Source: Bolinopsis microptera (taxonomy: Eukaryota > Ctenophora > Tentaculata > Lobata > Bolinopsidae). From it: 64,000 nt of DNA. Below, piece by piece: positions 55,381-64,000 of the stretch. The notes beneath the pieces are model-generated. The model did no database searches. It saw only the letters and a program-made list of their open reading frames with translations, and was not told the origin of the DNA. The position numbers were made by a program, and so were the translations under genes. Where the stretch lies: the NCBI RefSeq assembly GCF_026151205.1, contig NC_087072.1:14050169-14114168 (forward strand). The letters run 5' to 3'. The stretch's first letter is position 1. Every line of letters starts with the position of its first letter.

Positions 55381-58300
55381 ATGAAGCACTCAGTTCTCGT
55401 TCTAACTGCCGTTACCCTGACCCTCATTTTGAGGTGTCATGCACAGATAGACTGCAACTCGGGTCCGACTAACAAGAGAAACATAAGAGCTTACTCGGAC
55501 AAATGTCTTGCCAACGGTGCGTCCAACCGAAAAAAAAAGAAAGAATGACAGCCCAATGAATTTTGGCCCAGTATTTTTTTTACCCGGTACTTGATAACAA
55601 AATCAGATCAGGATATATACAGTATCATACAACCGAGTGTTTTAAACATACTTTAATAGAAAACACAACTGATCATAAACATAAGCAATGCATGGGGGTT
55701 AGTCAACTCATTGTCCTTTATCAAAAATATATCACAGAGACAGCAGCTACTGATTCAATATTGCATTACCAATTTTATGTACAGGTTTCCCGACGAAAAT
55801 TGCCGGATGTGTAACCATAGGATCTAATACTTTGTCCGGAGTTCGGGCGAAGACGTGCAGGAAACTACATCAACGGCTTAACGCCTGTGCCCTCAATTGT
55901 TTAAAAGCAGGTAATATATTTGACTTTAGAGTCTAGGTACCTAGCAGTTTTGGAACTTGATTGAGAAGCGATTCGACTACTTAAACTAAATCATTTTTTA
56001 TTATGTAACTGATGAACGCATTTTTCAACTTAGTTGATGGAGGATTCAGTGCCTTTGGAGAATGGTCAGAGTGCTCAGCTGATTGTGGAGAAGGACAACA
56101 GACCAGGGAAAGAAGCTGTAATAACCCAGCCCCAGCTAATGGTGGTGCTGATTGTAAGGGAAGTTTGACAGAAGCACAAAATTGCAACTCCGGTTCTTGT
56201 TCAGGTTCGTTAAGTAACCTATTGGCTATTAATATTATATTTCTATACTTCAGTATGAAGAAAAAACATAACCACTAAAAATTAAATTAACTTTTACCAA
56301 AGTCCAGGAAGTATTAGCGCAAAATAAAATCTGTTATATTTGATATATAACACAGTTTTTCAACTTAGTTGATGGAGGATTGAGTGCGTTTGGAGAATGG
56401 TCAGAGTGCTCAGCTGATTGTGGAGAAGGACAACAGACCAGGGAAAGAAGCTGTAATAACCCAGCCCCAGCTAATGGTGGTGCTGATTGTGAGGGAAGTT
56501 TGACAGAAGCGCAAAATTGCAACTCCGGTCCTTGTCCAGGTTCGTTAAGTAACCTATTGGCTATTATATTTCTATACTTCAGCATAAAGAAAAAACATTA
56601 CCACTAAGAATTAAATTAACTTTTACCAAAGTTCAGAAAGTATTAGTGCAAAATAAAATCTGTTATAACTTATATCTGATATAACACAGTTTTTCAACTT
56701 AGTTGATGGAGGATTGAGTGCGTTTGGAGAATGGTCAGAGTGCTCAGCTGATTGTGGAGAAGGACAACAGACCAGGGAAAGAAGCTGTAATAACCCAGCC
56801 CCAGCTAATGGTGGTGCTGATTGTGAGGGAAGTTTGACAGAAGCGCAAAATTGCAACTCCGGTCCTTGTCCAGGTTCGTTAAGTAACCTATTGGCTATTA
56901 TATTTCTATACTTCAGCATAAAGAAAAAATATTACCACTAAGAATTAAATTAACTTTTACCAAAGTTCAGAAAGTATTAGTGCAAAATAAAATCTGTTAT
57001 AACTTATATCTGATATAACACAGTTTTTCAACTTAGTTGATGGAGGATTGAGTGCGTTTGGAGAATGGTCAGAGTGCTCAGCTGATTGTGGAGAAGGACA
57101 ACAGACCAGGGAAAGAAGCTGTAATAACCCAGCCCCAGCTAATGGTGGTGCTGATTGTGAGGGAAGTTTGACAGAAGCGCAAAATTGCAACTCCGGTCCT
57201 TGTCCAGGTTTGTTAAGTAACCTATTATATTTCGATACTTCAGTATAAAGAAAAAACATAACCACTAAAAATTAAATTAACTTTTACCAAAGTCCAGGAA
57301 GTATTAGCGCAAAATAAAATCTATTATATTTGATATATAACACAGTTTAAACTTAGTTGATGGAGGATTCAGTGCGTTTGGAGAATGGTCAGAGTGCTCA
57401 ACTTATTGTGAAGATCAAGGACAACAGACCAGGGAAAGAAGCTGTAATAACCCAGCCCCAGCTAATGATGGTGCTGATTGTGAGGGAAGTTTGACAGAAG
57501 CGCAAAATTGCAATTCCGGTCCTTGTCCAGGTTCGCTAAGTAGCCTATTACATCTAAATAATGTAATATACGTTGGATAAGCAGTATTTATTTTAATCGA
57601 AAATATCATTAATAGAACTATCTTCTTTTACAGAGCTTTCAGTTTACCCCTCCATCGTGCTTTCGTGAGTAAATTTTGTATACCTCTCCACATCCATTAA
57701 AGCATTAAGTACTTTCAACTACAGAGGTCAAGAACATCGCAAGCAAAGGAATGGCAAAACAGACTGATACCATGGGTAGCGGTTACGCTGAATTAGCTAT
57801 TGATGGCGATAATAATGGCAACTATGGGTAAGAAACTTACTTAAAATAATTTGATTACATTATAGTTTCTGGGAGGAAAGGAGTAAACAAAATTTATAAA
57901 ATTCTAAAATTTTGCAGCAAAAACGTTTCTATTCCTGTGAAGAAAATTTAAATATTGGTTAATTGGTACTTATTATTTTCAGCAATTCTGTAACTCACAC
58001 TGAAGCAGCTGGTAGTAACGCCTGGTGGTCGCTGACATACCCTCGCTCAATGTTTATCAAGGAAATCCAAATCTTTGGACGAACAGATTGTTGCTCGGAA
58101 CGAATTGATGGTGCCTCTGTCTTAATTGATGGCAAGGAAGTAGGAACATTAAACCACAATGATGGAGCCCCTATGGTTGTGCCGGTTAAGAAAGTTGGCT
58201 CCGAGATAATGATCAGAAATATAGAAGGTGGAGCCCAGCTTTCTCTTGCTGAAGTTCTGGTTTGTTCATTCAAATATTATTATTATTACATCCTCCGGGT

Positions 58301-60340
58301 GATTATTCTCCAATTTTGATAACATGTTTGGGGACTGGTTTATAAGCCAGTCAATGTTTACGAATATAATAACTTTATTACATAATCATAAATGTATATC
58401 ATAAATAGATTAAATCTGAAACAGAAATTTGCACGCAATTAATAAATTTAAGAAAAGAACATGAAAAGAACAGTTTATTGATAAAACAAAATATGGAGCA
58501 CTTTGTGCTTCCAACAGCCTTTCAGACTCGCGCTTAGTTTGTTTGGGTGTTGGGACTAATTTAGGATATCGTAGATATTGCTATGCCATTAGTTTGGATA
58601 TGTAGTGTTGTGATTGTTAAAATCAATTACAGTTTGTGCTGATAGGAGAATAGTGATAGTGGGGAATGTGGCACTAGTGTAAATGTGAACCTGGAATTTA
58701 CTTTTAGGATGTGTGCGGCTTATCCATTAATATTGTTGCCGCTAATCTGTGCTCAGTTTGTTCTGTTACATGTTTCCGTTACCATTTCTCCGGTTGATAA
58801 GATGGTTTCATATCACTATTATCTACATATCTAACGACTTAGATTCCTTAAACCACTGCATCAGGCAAATCTCGTCACATATTTAAAAAAATAAAAATGA
58901 GGGATGTTTAGGACATTATATTATATTATATGGCAGTAACATCATAATTCAAAACATGTTAATATTTGCACGATCGTATCTCAATTTCAACAAAGTGAAA
59001 ATATATTAAATTCGTCACAGACAAATATAACTCTATTTGCTCCATATACCTTATGATCTACCGTCTACTTAGAAATCATTTTATTTTAAACAATAAAATG
59101 AATATTAAATCCAGTGACTTAGTGACTACCCTAATTTCGTCTTCGATAGCCAATAACCTATTTTCAAGATATATGTGACAGCACATAATGCCCTTGGGCA
59201 CGATGGTTTACTTGAGTCTAAATATTATACTGAATAGTTTGCATCTAAACAACATCAAATATGTAATAGAGTATTAATCTCCTAGGTGATGGGGGCTAAA
59301 ATAAAAAGTGATCCTTGCACGACGGGGTACTGCGACAATATCGCATCAGAAGGATTAGCAACGCAGATAGACACTGATCACAATGGAGAAGCTTCCCGGG
59401 CCATTGATGGCAATACTTCCAACAGATGGGGATCGTAAGGAACTTTAATTTCATTGTTTGTTTCAAAAATCAGATAATCCTGAGATTTTTGTGGAAAAAT
59501 AAAAACTTTTTGAAAGATCTGGAGATCTAATTTTTTGCAACAACAGTTTGCCACACAACAATAAAATTGATGATTGTTATTTTTAGGAATTCGATTACCC
59601 ACACTAAAACGGAAGGAACAAATGCCTGGTGGAGATTGACATTCCCAGATAACGTGTACATGGAACAAATCAAGGTGCGTTCAGTGTTTAAAATGTTTAA
59701 TAATCACGTAGATAAGATCAGATCATGATCAAGGGAAACTAACATTTTTAGTGAAAAGTAGCAGTTCAATGTTTTGAGTTAACTGACTACATCAAATTCA
59801 TGTTCTTAAATTATAAGCTATAAAGTAGTATTGACAGTATTAAAAAAACAAGGTATATGGACGTGAAGACTGTTGTGCTGATAGGCTCGATAACGCCACT
59901 GTGTATGTCGATGGTGAACTTGTTGGGACTGTGAACTCTAAAATAGGATTCCCCAATTTGATCAACATCGCCGTAAGCGGACAAGTGATAGAAATAAGGC
60001 CAGCAGACCGCCAGCCTTTATGTCTCGCTGAAGTTGAGGTGGGTCCTTAATAAAGCTTATTCCCTTATTTGTAGAAGTAGAACCTCCCCAAAAACATAAT
60101 CCGGAATCCCTCACTATTAACATTAAACTAGCTGCATTGTGTGTAATTAATAAGTTAGTACGCATATACTAATAAGTTAGTACGCAGAATATTGTGATGT
60201 ATTATATTGATTTGTTCATAACACAGCATAATATCATGACAATTTCTGATTTATTACTTTATTATGTTTTGGATCGTTTGAAAAACTCAAGTTTAAATAA
60301 CTACTTCAATTTGCAGGTCATCGGCAGTTTGATGCAGTAG
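55381..60340 (+). CDS. Secreted protein: six-Cys N-domain, five TSP1, two F-type lectin domains
   Basis: Fourteen coding exons join in frame to 655 residues: 55381-55516, 55785-55910, 56034-56204, 56369-56539, 56703-56873, 57037-57207, 57357-57530, 57634-57656, 57727-57827, 57983-58259, 59286-59434, 59587-59674, 59853-60038, 60317-60340. Exon 1 follows an acceptor, so a 5'-UTR exon exists; it encodes signal peptide MKHSVLVLTAVTLTLILRC. Exons 1-2 form an unrecognised six-cysteine region. Exons 3-7 are phase-1 TSP1 repeats (FGEWSECSADCGEGQQTRER), with WxxC but no Thr/Ser before the second Cys, so O-fucosylation is unlikely. The tail has two F-type lectin/FTP-like domains with the fucose-binding R-x-D-C-C-x-x-R motif (GRTDCCSER, GREDCCADR). 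Probably an extracellular glycan-binding defence or matrix protein. The border of the small exon 57634-57656 is the least certain. Confidence 0.85.
56205..57530 (+). repeat. Recent tandem amplification of a TSP1 exon unit
   Basis: Exons at 56369, 56703 and 57037 start exactly 334 bp apart, and their 171-bp coding parts look identical. The introns differ by only a few bases. The first (56034) and fifth (57357) copies are more diverged, the fifth with one extra codon and an altered CSTYCEDQG. Confidence 0.9.
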
Positions 60341-61130
60341 AGTTAAAAGGAGCTGACGCTGATATACGAAACATTCTAATGAAAAGAATCATATCAGTTA
60401 TATTTAATAATTTGATAGCCTGTTGCAGCAATTGGAATGATTTTTTTTAAAACTTCGTTGTTTTCACCTTATGTGATATTTTAACATGGTCTTTAGGGTT
60501 TCAAACGTTTACTTTTAGACATTAAAATAGACCTTGCAATTAATTCGCTGTTTTAATTTTCAACAATCACGCTGTTAGTGTAAGTGTTGCTGCAAAAAGA
60601 ATAAACATTCAACTTGATTGACGATGTCAACAGTCAACCCATCGAGATCGTTGCTCAAAACACGATCCTTCAAAATACGTACTTTCTCTCTTTATACTCA
60701 GCGCTAAAGTCATCTGCCGTTCACTACAACGACACAAATTGACGCTCTGGGAGCTGGGATTCTCTGTCCTTTGACAGGAGTGTTTCATCACGAACAACCA
60801 CAAACCAGATAGATAAAACAATATTTTAATGATAAACTATTATATAATAACGTATATGTATATTGTATAACGTATAATAATGATGACACGGAATATGAGT
60901 ATGACATAATATGTACTAAATGTTTCTTGTCTAAAATTAAATGTTTAAGAAAATTTAAGTGAGTTCAATTTTAATAAGGAAATAAGGTATTGTCAGGAAT
61001 TCAGTCAACCTCCAACTCAAAGTCCAAGTGCCACGCGAGGATATGGACACAGTTGAAAGTTTCTTCACCGTTTCTCATTTCATCCAGACTGGGACAAAAT
61101 AGGTGAAGTGACACTGACATGGTGAGTATC

Positions 61131-61161
<31 letters not shown>

Positions 61162-61453
61162 ACAATTTTTTGTTTGTCACATAAGCAGCAAATAGGTATT
61201 TTTCTTCTTTCTTTTTCTAACAGTTAACTGACTGTTAGAAAGCTATTAGCCGGTTAGACTTAGAGGGCTGTTAGGTATTTTTAGAGGGCTGTATAGAGAA
61301 TAGAGATGTACAATAAGTAAAATTTCATAATTACTTCAAGAATTGAATAAAACTGTTGAAAACATAAGCCAATATTTTATAAAAGATAATGATAATCCGA
61401 TAGATAAAGTCCACAATAATAATATATAATTATAAAGCTAATAATAATATAAT
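60341..61453. other. 3' flank of lectin gene; CA microsatellite
   Basis: A polyadenylation signal AATAAA lies at about 60600. A (CA)n run lies at 61131-61155. A GTTAACTGACTGTTAGAAAG small repeat follows. No gene. Confidence 0.5.
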
Positions 61454-63275
61454 TTAAATTGAACCTCGACTAATTTTCTGCCCATTCATGAAAGCCCTAA
61501 TAATATCCAAACACTTGTAAGTATCCAAATGTGCCATCTCGGCCTCAACTTTGTCCTTATCAGCTGGATCAACAGCCCCCGGCCCCTGCCTGATATGGCG
61601 GGCCATATGTTGGTCATCATTAGCTCGGGAGTAAGGTCAGGGTGACACTGCATGGTCAGGATATTTCCCCGCACCAAGACCACCTCATTCAGGCACCTCT
61701 CTGAAGAGCCTAGCAGTCGTGCTCCCTCGCCCAACGTCACTACCTCATCACCATGACTCTGCAACATCTTCAAACTTGTCCCGTCTTCCAGTAACATTGA
61801 TATCGCTGAGTCTCCCAAATCCTCCGGTATGGAGATCTTTATCCCGTCCGCTCCGAAGATAAAACCTTGATCCACGTTCTTTGTAACCGTACCACCAAAC
61901 GCTTTGTTGATCAACTGATGGCCAAAACAAGAGCCAAAAAGTTTGAGTTTTGTGTTGGCTATAGATCTGAAAAACTCGCAAAGTTCCAACATCCACTGGT
62001 CATCATCGTAAGCTGACTTAGCGGATCCAAGACAGATAATCGCATCTAGTTCAGTAGTGTTTTCTAAAGTAGGAATATCACCGTCAATGGGACGAAAATA
62101 TCTTAACTCTCCGTCCCCCTCACGATGAAAACATCTGAAAATAGTTGTTTGAATGTTCGTACTAAAAATGAATATGGGAGCGTTCACATATATGACGTCA
62201 GCAGCCGAGAGGGTTTGGAAATGCTGACAAAGGGGGGAGGGGGTTGCTGACGTCAAATCAACAAAAATACCTGAATTTTGGCAAAAATTGTTGTTTCAAA
62301 CTATTTTATTAATCTTTCTTCTCTCACTTCGTCACAAACTATCATCAAAATCTATTTTATTAACGATAAGACTTCGCTAATCTATGCTAATAATCCCAAT
62401 AAATGTGTGGGTGAGTAGGTGGGTACTGGTATGTGTGTGTCCCCCCTCAGCAGCTGTCATCGCATCAGAAATCCGAAAAAGACACCAACATCGTCCTCCA
62501 CTTGATCTAACACATCCGGTAATGATTCCGAGTCACTGTCTTAAGGACATTCTAACTACCCCAGTGTCCCTTAAATGAGTGTTCGAACTGTTTTCATTCG
62601 GAGTTACAGTTGCATAATTTACGCCCGTCTTTGAGTTTGTGTGTAATCTTTCTTGATAGTGTATTTTTGACTTTTGGAGTAACTTTGTGAATTTTATGAA
62701 CCTCTCCTGCATAATTTATTACCTTATCGGTGCATTACCCACTTTAATCCGGTTAAATTACTATATTTGATCTTGTTTCCTTTTCGTACAGATTGTAGTG
62801 AAGTTAATTTTTTTACGTGTTTTGGGTCTTATTTATGATTTTTTTATAATTATGTTATTTATTTCATTGATGTATTGTCACGACGGGTTCGTTAGTGTTC
62901 CCTCTGACTATTTAAGTTTAATTCCAGTTTAATTCCAGTGTGTACTGTGTACGTGTGTATTAATTTCCGAGCGGATTATTCTTAATCAAGAAAACGGTAA
63001 GAGTTATGGGACTAGTTTTTTCGGTAAAGTTTTGACTAAACTCTGACGAAGCCAGTAAGCAATTTTTTTAAATCGGCTGTTGGTAAGTCATGGTTTAATT
63101 AATGGTTTTGTACCCCAAATGTAATACTAATATGTGAACGACCCCTTACTTTAAAATCCAACAAGAAATGTGAGAAGGAAAACCGACAGAAGAATGACAC
63201 TTACCCTTTGGATATCTGAACAAAGAAAGGCTCCCATTTAGGTGAATTGCTGCATATTATAATCCCAGTTCTCAT
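61454..63275 (-). CDS. Class I glutamine amidotransferase-like protein, one frameshift
   Basis: Exon 1 (63205-63275) starts MRTGIIICSNSPKWEPFFVQ and ends in phase 2. Exon 2 (62134 to about 61454) continues CFHREGDGELRYFRPIDGDI. The nucleophile is in KLFGSCFGHQLI (GxCxGxQ), and the catalytic His is in MQCHPDLTPE, where the usual HPE reads HPD. Near 61607 the frame breaks: the open frame continues to 61486 with unrelated residues, while the next frame gives MARHIRQGPGAVDPADKDKV and a normal end (LDIIRAFMNGQKI) at 61454. A one-base loss explains it. The family hydrolyses gamma-glutamyl amides; the substrate here is unknown. An 84-bp copy lies at 45288-45371. Confidence 0.75.
62172..62258. repeat. 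Short inverted repeat TGACGTCAGCA in amidotransferase intron
   Basis: TGACGTCAGCAGCC at 62193 and GGTTGCTGACGTCA at 62242 face each other around a G-rich centre (GGGGGGAGGGGG). It resembles the plan of the poly-G MITEs but with a different arm sequence. Confidence 0.5.
62260..63200. other. Intron of the amidotransferase gene
   Basis: AT-rich. Near 63125 a half arm TAATATGTGAACGACCCCTTA of the GGGGTCGTTCACAT MITE family is left. No other feature. Confidence 0.45.
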
Positions 63276-64000
63276 TCCTCCGACAATTGATTTGGAAGTC
63301 CACTTCGGTACTACGTCCACCTACTCAAAAACTGGCGTTTTAATGGCTTTATTAAACTTCGCTAAAAATAGGAGAGAAGATCAAGTTCAGTAGAATATGA
63401 GAGATTTCCTCTAGAGTTGTTTAAATTCAAATTTAGTTTTATGGAATAAGTATAAGGGATTTTATCAATCAGGGAAAACAACAAATAACAAAATTGTTTA
63501 TTATTGGTAAAAGAAAAATTGGATTTTTTGCTGTACAGGTCTATATATATAATATAAATTTCAACTTAATCGAAGCCAATAGTGATATCACGATAAGTTA
63601 AGTTAACTTTAAGCAACTAAGTATTTACTCGAGCTCAAATCACAACTTTAAAGTTTCCATGACGCCTGCATGCACGTATCGTTTGCTAACGCCGAGTGAT
63701 GATACTACTATTATTATCTCGAATATGGGGAGGGATATAACAGTGCCATAGTGTACGTAAAGTGGGGAAAAAGCCCCCACAAATTATCAAGTAGAATAAC
63801 TGAAACATCGCTGAATCTCCCGTTTGGTTTCTGCAGCTGTCTCATACTAATACTAATACTAATAGGACATGTTTGCTCCATAAAAACGCTTCATTCAGTC
63901 TACCCGCGATCGATTTCACATAGACATTTCAGATAGAGCTGTTGCTGTGATTTATCATTAATGACAGCAGGCTAGCCTTGCATTATGCACTGAGCTTGAG
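63276..64000. other. 5' flank of the amidotransferase gene
   Basis: An acceptor (TTTTTGAGTAG) at about 63330 shows the first coding exon extends upstream, so a further 5' exon lies to the right or outside the window. An ACTAAT run lies at about 63845-63862. Nothing else recognised. Confidence 0.4.

Noticed and set aside
54864-55472. A 202-codon Cys-rich repeat protein
   Set aside because: It arises from the 8-bp TATGTCCG satellite, and it runs out of frame into the first exon of the TSP1/lectin gene.

Overview
The window is nuclear DNA of an invertebrate animal. It has spliced genes with GT-AG introns, a textbook alpha-tubulin, ABCG half-transporters, an LDLa-bearing GPCR and a TSP1/F-type-lectin secreted protein, embedded in AT-rich sequence full of retrotransposons, hairpin MITEs and tandem repeats. 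The gene set (lectin/TSP1, Sushi, LDLa receptors) and the Penelope and CR1-like elements fit an early-branching marine animal such as a cnidarian. I cannot fix the phylum from the sequence alone. All exon models were read by eye from splice consensus and phase.

Layout. 1-1070: cluster of short structured repeats, called here A, B and C. 2761-5080: Penelope-like retroelement (-), frameshifted. 5381-7476: secreted protein with a possible FAMeT-like module and a Sushi-like module (-, 3' end not found). 7642-7760: pogo/Tigger-like MITE. 10350-10433: duplicated CCAAT promoter block. 10565-14157: complete alpha-tubulin (+, 3 exons, 451 aa) with nine CACGTG boxes in its large intron. 14556-15195: second A/B/A/C cluster. 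15226-16042: palindrome and 42-bp minisatellite. 16570-20955: two tandem ABCG half-transporters (-) with nearly identical ATPase halves. 20956-28930: no gene recognised; large inverted repeats, a 19-bp satellite and a 1.66-kb GGGAGA tract. 28934-32887: LDLa GPCR (+, 2 exons) with a 1.2-kb TIR element in its intron. 34474-35549: small acidic/Ser-rich protein gene and a small ORF with a RHIM-like segment (-). 36958-38631: redox-dead glutaredoxin-like protein (-, 3 exons). 41795-43375: 1.58-kb TTAA-flanked element with very long inverted-repeat arms. 43410-44351: small secreted Cys-containing protein (+). 45955-51860: nearly full-length CR1-like LINE (-). 52000-55200: LINE remnant, SINE-like duplicates, poly-C hairpin MITE, 8-bp satellite. 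55381-60340: secreted protein with five TSP1 repeats and two F-type-lectin-like domains (+, 14 exons). 61454-63275: class I glutamine amidotransferase-like gene (-) with one frameshift.

The genes do not form an operon-like functional unit. Several are secreted or surface proteins with modular, phase-1-bounded exons, which suits a role at the epithelial or innate-defence interface, but that is inference. The most striking items are the TTAA-flanked giant inverted-repeat element and its core, which recurs beside the GGGAGA tract; the fresh TSP1 exon amplification; the repeated structured A/B/C elements; and the four copies of a splice-donor cassette in the intron of the small secreted protein.
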